Shown here: one piece after another, positions 8,520 to 18,858 of the stretch | Layout: the number at the start of each line of letters is the position of its first letter | How positions within the stretch are numbered: position 1 is the first letter of the stretch | Origin: Saccoglossus kowalevskii | Lineage: Eukaryota > Hemichordata > Enteropneusta > Harrimaniidae | Assembly (NCBI RefSeq): GCF_000003605.2 | Contig: NW_003142802.1 | Span: forward strand, 10,437 to 31,445 | Reading direction: 5' to 3' | DNA: 21,009 nt | Translations under genes and position numbers: made by a program | The notes under the pieces: generated by a model | What the model saw: only the letters and a program-made list of their open reading frames with translations | Told to the model about the DNA's origin: nothing | Databases searched by the model: none

Positions 8520-8810
8520 TTTCAGAGTATCTTCACGCTCTTATACATATCTACAAATGAATGTACAAAATATTGGGAGTTTGGTCAGAACAGAACGTTG
8601 TTTTTTTTCTCATCATGGGATTTGATGACTATATAAAGTAATTATCCTACCGCCATTTCCACGGATTTGTTTTGCATCACCATTTCTGCATTTTTTTATA
8701 CCACGTTTTTGACATTTTTATTCAAGACTAATGGGTGTGTCACATAAAATGAATTTAGGCCGACATAAACAATTTATGTGTTTCAATAAAAGTACAGTTG
8801 GTAGACTTTG
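8520..8810 (+). other. LRP1: LRP1 3' UTR (minimal) with AATAAA at 8785-8790
   Basis: Non-coding sequence follows the LRP1 stop. The first canonical polyadenylation hexamer I find is AATAAA at 8785-8790, followed by a GT-rich stretch. Further AATAAA hexamers occur near 9509 and 9546, so a longer 3' UTR is possible. The end point given is approximate. Confidence 0.5.
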
Positions 8811-11800
8811 ATTCAAAAATATCTGGACACTGCCATTAAGTTTACAAACATAAGCAAAACAGGAATTATTTGCTTAAATACAATGCTTAAATACTATTTG
8901 GCCATAAAATTGTTATGTTGCATGTGACGGTGAACACAGATTGTTTAGTTACAATCAGTTTAGTCAGTGTTTTGGGTTTATCCAAGATAAACTATAATTA
9001 AGTGTAACATATCAATGTGTATTAAGCTGTGCTGTACAGTCTCAGTGGTTTTCGTTCATCAGATAATGGCAACTAATTCATTTATCTACAGTGTTTTTCA
9101 ATAATGATATATAGCAATGATTCATAATGACTTGAATGAGTAGAAATACTACTAGTATTGCAAGATGATGCTATCATAACTTGGTGGCGTGAGAGCCATA
9201 TTCAAGTAATGTGGCGTGTGTATGAAATGGCAAGGTCTCACACTGATATAGTTTGTTTTGCTAATAGTCCTACCATCAGGTCTACATTATGAATTATTGT
9301 CCAGTGTGTTGTTGGTCCTGTGCTCCACTGCTCTGTTGAGGGAAGCCTCATTTTTCTGTTCGGCTATTTAAAAAATTATTTGCAGGGTTGACATGGCAAC
9401 AATCTAATCATTGATAACACGGTTTGTGCATACTAACCGCATTGTATTGGCTTATTTCATTAGAAACATCATAAAAACTTGACAACATTTATGCGTACCA
9501 TATTCTAAAATAAATATACTTTTGTACCAAAATTAAGTTTCTTTATAAATAAATATATTTCCATGTCTTTTAATATTTTCTTTAATTTGAAAAAATGACA
9601 AATTACTTAATTTGAATATTTAAGGCATTGTATTAAAACGATTTACGTTTGCAAAAGAAATATTATTTATTTAAAATAATTTGCATGTCAAATGATATTT
9701 CTTCCCTGTATTGTATTTCATATATTTATGCATTTTTTTTAGGTGTAACAAATATTGCTGCATTTTGGTACAGTGATAGCGACACTGTATTGTTTTATTT
9801 ATCCTTTGTTTGTAGTGAAATTGAATGAAAAAGCTAAGTGCTTATAAGAACTACAAACCTATGAAATTGATTGTATAGTTTGTTTGATCTATTTACATTT
9901 ATACAAGATATGTATATTTTAAGTTGTGTGTAGTTTGGATTGGTTATTCTGGTGCTAATTTGTAGTGAAATTTTACAATTATTAAATATTAAACTTACGA
10001 TCCTAGAAGAATGTATGTGCTGGCGAAAATTGCTTTATCAATTTATTGGCCAGTAAAAATCAATGGACTCTTCTTGACAACAAACATTGACTCAAGATTA
10101 AGAAATATGAGAAAACTTCGAAAAAAACTGATAAATATAATATATAGGGAAAATTTAGTAAATGTAAGTGTTATCCTTAAGGTCTATGATTACCTGCCAT
10201 TGACCAAGATTAATGGTTCTGTTTTCTTCGACTGTAAAAATGAGTAATTGTCAGTGAATTAACTATTACAGGGTAATTTCAACAATCATTTTTTTGTGGA
10301 GAAAAGTGTTCATGCAAGAAACAAAAAAACTGGCTCAGTTGATTTCTTAAAAACAAAATGTTTTTAGAGTAAGTTATTTGTTGGGCATGGCTAATGTGAA
10401 CCCAACTCCTTCAACGTATGTCCTATATATTGTGAAAGTTAAAGTGGGAACTGTCATTTTGTTTCTTACAGGTTTCTCTATTTGCTCATCTTGAGTCAAT
10501 CAGGCTTGGTGTAAGCCAGAAATATTGGACTGTACACCAATTGTAGGGGTGGGAGAGGGGCTTGGTAGTTTAGAGTTGTACTGCTTGGCAGTTGTTCTTT
10601 CATAATATTTTCTTTTCTTTGTTGTTTGAAAGGACTTGGCATTTAATGCAAACAATTAAAATATTGTACATTTGTTATTTACTTTTTCAAAAGATCTTTG
10701 CTTGAAAACTTGAAAGTTTCCATGGTTACCATGACAGGCGTTGTCACATTAGCAATGCAGTCTCCTACAATGCAAAAACATCTATATTTTCATTGGTGTA
10801 TGGACCTAATGCCTTATATAGAAGTGTTTACCAAATTACTTCATTGTAATACCAAGTATGGTAAACAGGGAATGAACATGTTGCATTTACATGGGTTCAG
10901 GCACTTGAGTGGAATTCTGAATATTTATGCTGCTTTTCTGAGATAAAAATAGATTGTGCATTGTACTTTTCATGCCAAAATACGTAAACACATAATTATT
11001 TCGGTAGATTTTTGTAATTTATTTGCTTCTATACTTGTTTATGAGAAAGGCTTATTTCACATTTTAAAGATAAAATAAAATGACATGACATGACCTTAAG
11101 ATTCACTTAATTGCTCTGTATAAAGTAGAAAATCATATCCAATAGATACCAATGTCACTAAAATGGTTGTCTACATACATATGGGTCTTATGAATGGACC
11201 ATAAAGCTGTACATCCTGGTACTTTGATCTTTAAAGGTCACGCATCATTGTACTTTTGATTTTTCATAGATTGCAGTATTTTGTATTTCAAGTTCAAAAA
11301 CACTTCAAGCACAAAAGTAGATATAATGATTTTTGTGTTGTGCCAACAGTGCCCTCAAAAGTTACGTGATGTGTATTACTGTAATGTCAGTACAAGTTAG
11401 CAAGTACTTCTATTAGAGCATATATTCTACTTTGAAAGGCGGTGGTCATCACGCAATGCATGCGCGAGATATGGGACTCGTATAAATAAAGATAGCGACT
11501 TTGATGTTACCAGGCTTTAACATTGTATTTTTTTGGTGTTTGGAAGAAATCGAAGGAGTCACCAGCAGTAATTAGTGCATGTTGCGTCCAGGTCAAAGCT
11601 CGTACTTGTGATTTTCATTGGAAAAGCACACTGGATTGTGGGAAAATAAATGTTTATCAATACAAAGGTCGCATATGCGCGGTGCGATGACCACCACCTT
11701 TTAAAGCCAAATTAAAACAAACCCAATCAGTGTTCATTTTCAAAGACCCAAAGGTATTTTGTCATGATTGTAAATTTTGTGGTTTTGAACTAATTTGCAT

Positions 11801-12872
11801 ACATTCACATGATTCACCTTTTGACCTTTGATCTAAATTGTCATCTGTCAATAATTTATCAAAAAATGTGATCAAGGCCTGTAGCTAAGGTAAAATTCTG
11901 CCATATATGTCTAAAGTTAACTAATTATAGAAATTATAGAAGAAAAAAATGTGACAAAATAAGCAAAAAGCTGCAGCAAGAAAAATTTGCATTTTCAAAA
12001 AATTAGTGTTTCATATTTATATGCAGTAATTTTATTTATCTCCAGTAAAACTGCTCTCTCTGTCTTTCAGTTATTTTTTTATTTGGAATAATTTTGTGAG
12101 CCAATGTAGATGACAAATATCCTGGGTGGCAATGTTTTGTCGAGTTTTACGAACACATGAAATATATCATAGAATTTATGTCATGTTAGTGTTAAAAATG
12201 ACAATACAAGTTGACTGAAACTCTGTGATATTGTGTTATGTACAGGTGTGTAAATGCTTCTTCTCAAATTAGAGTTTTAATTCTTTTTTTTTTTTACAAT
12301 AAATGCTGAACAAAAATATTGTTTGTTTATTTTAACCAAGTGTGAATGTGACATAATGTAATGAAGGTCCTTTATGATAAATACTAGAAGTGGATGTAAC
12401 CTCTTACAGTAACTAAGAGTGTAGTAAAAAATGTGACACAGCACTGAATTAAACTCCAGCCTTTGTAACACCTGATAATGTTGTGACCTCTGATACCATG
12501 ACTAATGCACCCCTAACCATCATGCAAGGGTTGTAATCAGAAATGTTTCCCTGCACAGCAGCATCGTTCGAATCGCACGGTCCCGTGTCTTCGACCTATA
12601 GGCCTCTACACGAGGCTTGGCCGAGTAAACTTAGACATTGGCTAGTGAAGATGGCACAGCACAGACAATACAGTTTTGTACACTTGTTGCACATACACTG
12701 AAATATCAGGGCAAATTCTTTTGCTACTACCGGATAGTCTTGTTTGAATTAGAAATATTGGGGGAGGGGCATTAGCAGAATTGAAAATTAATTGTACAGA
12801 GAACGTGGGGAAAAATATTTGACACAGTGTCAAAAAATACAACAAACTTATCATGGGAAAAAAAACAAATAC
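8811..12872. other. Intergenic or distal 3' UTR DNA
   Basis: AT-rich sequence with no supported coding region. Small ATG ORFs near 10011-10247 and 10698-10946 lack recognisable domains and coding character. It contains extra AATAAA hexamers, MITE copy 1 and the tRNA-like words near 12553-12650. Confidence 0.5.
11432..11704. mobile_element. TTAA-type inverted-repeat MITE, copy 1
   Basis: The left end AAGGCGGTGGTCATC and the inverted right end AAGGTGGTGGTCATC are near-perfect terminal inverted repeats. The right flank is TTAA (11701-11704) and the left is TTGA, one change from TTAA. An internal ATATGGGACTC block is shared with the copy at 13848. At about 273 bp with no ORF, it is a non-autonomous element; the TTAA target suggests a piggyBac-like family, by inference. 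Confidence 0.7.
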
Positions 12873-13125
12873 GTGTGCCTAGGGGGTAGACCCAAATACA
12901 GCCATCAGAATTACAGCGTGCCTAAGGAGTTCGCCCAAATACGGCTTTCTGAATTTCAGTGTGCCTTGAGGGGGGGGGGGCGGTAACCCAAATATAGTCG
13001 TGTGAGGTACGGTGTGTCTGAGACGTTCACCCGAATACCTCTTTCTGAATTACAGTTTGTCTGTGGGGGTTGACCAAAATGCGGCCGTCTGAATTACAGT
13101 GTGCCTAAAGGGTTGACCCAAATAT
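12873..13125. repeat. 43-bp minisatellite, about six divergent copies
   Basis: Copies begin with gtgtgcct-like words at 12873, 12916, 12959, 13012, 13055 and 13099. Each continues through a G-rich block, acccaaatac and a ctgaattaca-like end. The fourth interval is longer because of a run of G near 12971. The ORF around 12792-12986 is an artefact of this repeat. Confidence 0.85.
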
Positions 13126-13299
13126 CGAAAAATGTATTAAACATTGGAAGACATTTGAATTTTAAATCATTTCACTTTAATAAAAAAAAAATACAATTTT
13201 ATTGGATCTAAAGCAATTTTGTAATGGCCATTGCCTTTTGCGAATTTCTTTCAATCAATGGCCGATTTACTGCATTGTGATTAGCCAAATTTGTCTCAG

Positions 13300-13325
13300 C
13301 TATCAAATCGATATAAAAACTTCTA
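13300..13325 (+). promoter_or_regulatory. Possible TATA-type core promoter
   Basis: tcgatataaaaac around 13310-13320 resembles a TATA box, and gtgattagccaaat about 35 bases upstream resembles a CCAAT-type element. It points toward the zinc-finger gene but is far from it. It is a motif match only. Confidence 0.2.
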
Positions 13326-13847
13326 TACCTGCATGAAATTCATTGAACGGAAAAATTGTAGAAAGAAGAAGAAAACAGTGAAAAGGAGCATTTAAAAACC
13401 GGGTCTCACGGAAAAGACAGCACATTTAGTTCTACTATTTCGTCACCCAGGGTAACAAAATAACACATCCAGTTGCTCCGGAGTTAAGAATTATCAAAAT
13501 CAAGCGAACAGAAGTATTTTTTTTAATGTTAGTCTGATATTTCAAGTTTTGAAGTGTACGTGACAAAAATATTAGTATAAAACAAACATAATATTGTCGA
13601 TGTATCAAAATATGTATGACGTGGTCATACGTTGTAATTTAGCATTACCAAAATCCACACAAGTTGTAATTGTTATTTGGTGTAATTATAATTTATGAAA
13701 TATTGGGTCAGGAATAATATAATCCTATCATCCTTAGCAAAGAGGTTACCATGGCGTTAATACTTGACCACCGGAGGTGCTGTGTTTAAAAACTGAATAA
13801 ATCCACACCGTTCATAGATTTTATCTGAATTTTAATATCTGAAACAT

Positions 13848-13980
13848 TTAAAGGGAGGCAGTCGTCGCGCCGCGTCCTGTTCGATATGGGACTCATTGCG
13901 ACGTATACAACGCGTGTAAAATGCATTGTTTATTTACATGAAATTCGAACACGCGCTGCGCGACGACCACCGCGCTTTAA
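13848..13980. mobile_element. TTAA-type inverted-repeat MITE, copy 2
   Basis: TTAA flanks both ends (13848-13851 and 13977-13980). The inverted right end AGCGCGGTGGTCGTCGCG aligns with the left end and with the termini of the copy at 11432. It also shares GATATGGGACTC and a TGTTTAT block in the same order, but is only 133 bp. Its ends are CpG-rich, which makes this short stretch look like a CpG island when it is better explained as a transposon. Confidence 0.7.
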
Positions 13981-14139
13981 GTAGAGATAATCATCCCTAT
14001 TTCTAAACCCAATTACATAGGAGTATATATACTAGCAGTGCAGACGAACAACATTACGGATTGCATACAATGAACCCGAGTGGAATTAAAAAGAAACAAA
14101 ACAAAACAAAACAAACGCAAATTTTATGTCACCGGCGAG

Positions 14140-14162
14140 GGCGACCTTACTTCCGGGTAAGT
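14140..14162 (+). promoter_or_regulatory. Possible untranslated first exon end with ETS-like site
   Basis: ttacttccgg resembles an ETS core-promoter site and runs directly into gtaagt at 14157, a perfect 5' splice consensus. A second good donor, aag/gtaaag, is at 14245/14246. Either could end a non-coding first exon spliced to 15721. No transcript evidence is available here. Confidence 0.25.
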
Positions 14163-15079
14163 TATGATTTGACCCCCACTGGTCTGTTGACGTGTTTTTT
14201 CCACCAGGGTGTTTATATTTCTTCGGCGTTGTGTATCATTTTAAGGTAAAGTATATTTAACGTTATTTTAACTATCTCCTAGTGTGTTAAGTAATTCAGT
14301 AATTGTAATGTATATCTCTCCAAGAAAGATAGAATATGTCAGTAGACTTGAATTTACATTGGCGTCGATTTGAAAACATGCTCATCATGGCTTCTTTGGA
14401 TCGACGGAGACTGGAGAAATCGGCAACTCGGCTCCCAGTTCATCGTTCTAGTACGATGTACCTCCCCGAATCCATGACCGTTCAGTTTTCATCAGAGGGT
14501 GTTTTTGTTTGGTTTTGAATGAGACTGAGCTATGCGTGTTTGTGGCCGAGCGATCATGATTAGACAATGCTACAACATATAACAAACAATTTGCTAGTTC
14601 ATAAAAACCGTCTGCATAGACTATTTGTTTCAATACACGAAATTAACAAAGCCCTGTCCTGTTAATGTTACCTTCCATGGGCTGGCGCAGTGCGTGAAAC
14701 CATTGTTCTTATTGTCTTTTGTGAAACAAATACATAATTACTTATTGTCAGTACTAGCGTATTGGCCTCGGCGATCTCGATGTGGACCTTGTGGTCGGCT
14801 TGCATCCAACCCCAGTCCAATGGTATCAGTGTTGGCGATGTATATTTGATACCATAAGGTTATAAAAAAAAAACATAGCGAATACACAAAATGAATTTTT
14901 TGCACAATTAAAACCATAGAGCTAAAAGAAGATTAAAACAAACCCAAAACCATGAGATTTAAAATGCTTTTTTTTTCGCTCTCTACAGCTCTCTGATTAA
15001 TGTTATGAATAGAAACTGGGAGAAATACCCTTGTCAATTCCTTAAAGTGTGGCTCCAAAATCCCAGGGATTGCACCAGT

Positions 15080-15098
15080 GCATCATGGGAAATGTAAT
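15080..15098 (-). promoter_or_regulatory. ZNF143/SBS-like promoter motif
   Basis: gcatcatgggaaatgtaat differs at only a few positions from the reverse complement of the ACTACAATTCCCAG-type motif typical of many animal promoters. It lies about 620 bases before the zinc-finger coding exon. Confidence 0.3.
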
Positions 15099-15720
15099 TT
15101 TCACAGTCTGCCCAGTTGTTTACTTAGTACACAGCTGTTATCATTTCAACTGAAGGTGTTAATTCCGTAAACTAACATCATGCATTATGGTATTATCCAA
15201 TTTGAAAGGACTTATTGAATCACGTTGTTCAATGCTCATGCAATCTTTTGAAAGCAGTTTTCTTACTTGCATCATGGAATTATTTATTTAGTTCTATGCT
15301 TGCACAAAACAGTGCATCGTCATAAATAATTGTGGTTTATTCAAATGACCTACACAATGTATTTATCGCACAATATACAGTACAGGACAGAAAACAATTA
15401 GACAAATTTCTTCTACACAAGTAAGAATTGACAACTGCTAGTGCTACAATCTCGATAAGAACATGCGTTTGGATGTTTTGTTTGGAACGTACACAATACA
15501 GGCCGATATAGTCCAATGAACAAGAGTACAAAACTTAAACAAATTTAAAATGTTAAAAAGAAAACTAGCAATAAAAAGACCAATACTTGAAAAGCATATA
15601 CCTACACCTTTTTTCCATTATGTCATTCAATGATTTAATACCACTACTATAGTAGTAAAACTAATAGCATGATATAACACCCATATTTTCACTCAGTATT
15701 TTGTTTATTTTATTCTCTAG

Positions 15721-15727
15721 GTGCAAC
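15721..15727 (+). other. Splice acceptor and short 5' UTR of the zinc-finger gene
   Basis: The pyrimidine-rich run ending tattctctag at 15720 is a convincing 3' splice site. It leaves only seven bases of 5' UTR before the ATG, so at least one untranslated first exon should lie upstream. Confidence 0.65.
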
Positions 15728-17593
15728 ATGGAACTTGATGCTCAGACAGTTCCTGTATTGGGTCAGAGTTCATCAGAAGAGGGTCAGCTAGAAATCTTCT
15801 CCTGTGATATATGTAGCAAAGTCTTCAATAGTCATTTAAATTTGACAATACACAAACAGACGCACGAGAACGACAGCCAATATAAATGCTCCTACTGTGG
15901 AAAAACATTTGCTCGAAGATCGTACTGGAGGGTTCATGAACTCGGCCACAGTCGCCCGTTTCGGTGTGAACTTTGCAATCAGTCGTTCACCCGACAGTAC
16001 AATCTGACAGTACACCTGCGAGTTCATACTGGTGAGAAACCGTTCCAGTGTGAAGAATGCGGCCAGAGCTTCACTCGTCAGTATACTTTGGTTCTACATC
16101 GGCGTATGCATAGTGGTGAGAAACCACACGAGTGTCCAGTATGTGGTAAACGTTTCAGTCGCATGCAGACGATGAGATCGCACGCCAAAACTCACAGTTC
16201 TGCCCTCGTCTGTAGCAAGTGTAATGTGGTGTTCCCCACGCAAGACAAGTTAGAACGTCATTTTGCCAGCCACTTCAAAGGTGACAAACCATACATTTGC
16301 AACATCTGTGGATTCCGTTGTTCATTCTCAAGCTCATTACAGAAGCATAAACAGAAGCACACTCGAGAGAAAGCAACGCCACCAGTACCACCAATCAACC
16401 CACCTGCAAAAGTGCCTGAAGTTATGCACCCTGCTCAGGTCACTCGACTTGAACAAAGCATTGGGTTTCTCAGAGACCAACATGGCCCTTCCTCACTGTC
16501 CAGACCCACAGAATCAGCTGATGGCCCACCCGGATTCTTTCCTGAAATGTTACCCTCCTCCCAAGCTGTTGTAGTCAATACTCAACAAAGTGAGCCCAAT
16601 TGGGTAGTGCTAAATGATGGGAGAATAGTTCCTGGGATGCCGCCAATAGAAATGAGACAGCAGAGGGCTGGACAGCGATCATATCCATCCCATCCGCATT
16701 CTGCTACAGCCAGGATCATGAATCAATCTACTGGTTGCCCTCCTGGTCGAGGAAATGACATTGAACTTGTTACAAAACAAGAAGAAGGAGCATCTGATGA
16801 TAATCAGCTTATGATTTCAAACATATGCTCACTCACATTAAATACAAATGTTATAGATAGAGAGGCTGATAACCATAGTAACCGTAGCCAGGAGAACAAT
16901 GATGGATCAGATGCTACTCAGGAGAGCAGCATGGATTCTTCACTGAACTCATCAAGTTTGAACTGCATTGAACAAATGCTACAAAGACAGGATGACCCAA
17001 CAACAGTACCTATCTCAAATACTGCATCTGTAAAGCCTAGTTTGGAAGCCACTCAGGTTGGGGAAACTGGGGGACAACTTAGCGGGAGCAAAAAGAGAAA
17101 GGCAAGTTTACTACATGGATTCTTCAGAGACGTGGTGAGAGAAAACAAAGCAATGGATGACAAAACCAACAAAGAGCAAACTAACCAAGCTACTTCAGAT
17201 TTATCTGGTGCTAGCCAAAGGCTGCTACCCAGAGAATCAAACCAAGCAGCAACAATATTTTGGCAAGATAGTATTGAAGTGATTTCAAGTAAAGTGAACA
17301 GAGATAAAGAAGATTCAGGTCAAGGGGAAAACAATTCCAAAACCCGTGTAGATAAGCAGCCATTAGCTATTAGGCCATGCTCACGAAAGTCTGTGACCTC
17401 GTCATCATCAACACTAACCAAATCTTGGCACTGCCAGCACTGCGGTATCACATTTAGTGATAACGTCATGTTTATTATACATATGGGTTGTCATGGAAAC
17501 CAACATCCATTTCAGTGCAATAGTTGCGGCCACCAATGTGAAAACAAGGTGGATTTTATGTTGCATTTCATTGGTGGGCAACATAACATTTAG
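15728..17593 (+). CDS. C2H2 zinc-finger transcription factor with Ikaros/Pegasus-type C-terminal finger pair
   Basis: This is a 621-residue nuclear DNA-binding protein from one uninterrupted coding exon. Seven C2H2 fingers span residues 26-211 (first Cys at 26, 54, 80, 108, 136, 162 and 191), with TGEKP or SGEKP linkers around finger 4. Residues 212-566 are low-complexity, rich in Ser, Asn, Gln and Pro, with a likely nuclear signal KKRK at 455-458. Two C-terminal fingers (569-589 and 597-619) contain FIIHMGCHG and a final His-x5-His spacing. That matches the dimerisation fingers of Ikaros-family proteins and of Hunchback. I start at 15728 because a good acceptor (ttctctag) ends at 15720, placing the in-frame ATG at 15701 inside the intron; the chosen ATG has A at -3 and G at +4. 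Exact orthology (IKZF5-like, Ikaros-like or other) is not settled. Confidence 0.9.
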   Translation: MELDAQTVPVLGQSSSEEGQLEIFSCDICSKVFNSHLNLTIHKQTHENDSQYKCSYCGKTFARRSYWRVHELGHSRPFRCELCNQSFTRQYNLTVHLRVHTGEKPFQCEECGQSFTRQYTLVLHRRMHSGEKPHECPVCGKRFSRMQTMRSHAKTHSSALVCSKCNVVFPTQDKLERHFASHFKGDKPYICNICGFRCSFSSSLQKHKQKHTREKATPPVPPINPPAKVPEVMHPAQVTRLEQSIGFLRDQHGPSSLSRPTESADGPPGFFPEMLPSSQAVVVNTQQSEPNWVVLNDGRIVPGMPPIEMRQQRAGQRSYPSHPHSATARIMNQSTGCPPGRGNDIELVTKQEEGASDDNQLMISNICSLTLNTNVIDREADNHSNRSQENNDGSDATQESSMDSSLNSSSLNCIEQMLQRQDDPTTVPISNTASVKPSLEATQVGETGGQLSGSKKRKASLLHGFFRDVVRENKAMDDKTNKEQTNQATSDLSGASQRLLPRESNQAATIFWQDSIEVISSKVNRDKEDSGQGENNSKTRVDKQPLAIRPCSRKSVTSSSSTLTKSWHCQHCGITFSDNVMFIIHMGCHGNQHPFQCNSCGHQCENKVDFMLHFIGGQHNI

Positions 17594-17956
17594 AAATTTT
17601 GTATTTGCATTTTAAAGTTGTATACTGTATTTGCTCTTTAGAAACCTATCTTGCATGTTAACCAACAGTTGCATGTGTTATATACTGGATCTGTGAAATA
17701 TGACTTGTTTTGAGCACATGTTTCACCTCTATCGCTGATTTAGCATTTCAGGCATGTTCAGTGGGTTTTAAATTCACAGTTTTATCATTTAGATAATGTG
17801 TTCTTTTACATTACTCTACCAACAGACCATTTCTAGCATCTTGCAATACTTTGGTTCAGCCTGTAACAGATCATGTTCTACTTTCTACAGTATAAGTGCA
17901 TGTGTTGAGTGTTCATTCATTTAGCAATTTTAAACACTAAGCCATGACTGCCAAGT
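17594..17956 (+). other. 3' flank / proximal 3' UTR of the zinc-finger gene
   Basis: AT-rich non-coding sequence lies between the stop codon and the inverted-repeat element at 17957. I find no AATAAA here. The next canonical hexamers are at 18626-18631, inside the element, and at 19094-19099 beyond it, so the transcript may run into or through the transposon. Confidence 0.4.
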
Positions 17957-18858
17957 TACCGTACTCGACCGCGTTAGCGCCCATGCCTGGGCAAATGCCC
18001 ACCCCCCACTTTTGCGCAATTTTTATATTTGGGGTCACATTCGGCAAAGCGCCCACCCCTTCAAAATGCAACTAATTTAAAACTTGGTCTTGCGTAACGA
18101 ATCTTGGTAATCGCTTTTATATGATACAGCGTGGATATCGATCGCTGTGAACATGTTGTGAATGCGTAGAACACGGTAACCGTGCCTAACCTACGCTTCG
18201 ACAATGACCTGTTAATACAAGTAAAATGCGGTAAATATTTCATGCCATATTCAGTTTACCTCTCAAAAATGGCTAGTTACTAGTTTTTTGGAAAAACTAT
18301 GTCGTTTATTCGCTGAAATCAATTCCAACAGATCGTACTTGGACATCGATAATTCACTTTCGGCATTGCGTTACCGGAAAGTCTTCGGGAATTTCCATTG
18401 CATTGTGATTGGTTAATAACCAACTTGACCCATTAGGTCAAAGGACGCCGCTGCAGGTGAAATCTGCTAATGCATCATGGCGGAAAGTGATTTTCATCGA
18501 GAGTTTGCCTACGATCCAACACCTTTGTCAGTGGAGATAATATGACAATTTTGACTTCGACTGTGTTCCAACAGACTCAAATGTTTTTAATTTCGTAAAT
18601 TCTGGTGGTACGTAATTAATATTGTAATAAAATGTGCATATTTTTTGTGATCATTTCTGTTCCTTCATTGTGAAAATCAATGACGACTCAACTAATTTCG
18701 TAATTTGATTTCCCTCAAAGACGTAATCTGTCACTTGATGAATACAATTTTTCATTTGCACTCTTTTTCGAGGGGGGTGCTCGGGTAAGCGCCCACCCCT
18801 AAAAAATCGTGATTTTCTGAGTTGAGGCCCCTGGGCGCTAACGCGGTCGAATACGGTA
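17957..18858. mobile_element. 902-bp TA-flanked terminal-inverted-repeat element (non-autonomous DNA transposon)
   Basis: The left end (17959-17983) and the reverse complement of the right end (18832-18856) match over 25 bases with one difference, starting CCGTA(C/T)TCGACCGCG. Each end is flanked by TA (17957-17958 and 18857-18858), as expected for a TA target-site duplication. Subterminal GCGCCCACCCCT occurs in the same orientation at 18049-18060 and 18789-18800. No transposase-like ORF is present. The TA target points to the Tc1/mariner-like group or another TA-inserting superfamily; this is inference. Confidence 0.8.

Noticed and set aside
10698-10946. 82-codon ORF starting MLENLKVS
   Set aside because: It has no domain, splice support or codon character, and is typical of chance ORFs in AT-rich flanking DNA.
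13860-13975. CpG island promoter for the zinc-finger gene
   Set aside because: The CpG-rich stretch consists of the terminal inverted repeats of the TTAA-flanked MITE copy 2, which explains it without a promoter.
15701-15727. Start codon at 15701 for the zinc-finger protein (MFILFSRCN extension)
   Set aside because: It lies in the polypyrimidine tract before the splice acceptor at 15720; the ATG at 15728 has better context and starts the exon.
16263-16574. 103-codon ORF inside the zinc-finger exon, and the reverse ORF at 15836-16027
   Set aside because: They are frame shadows of the 621-residue zinc-finger coding sequence.
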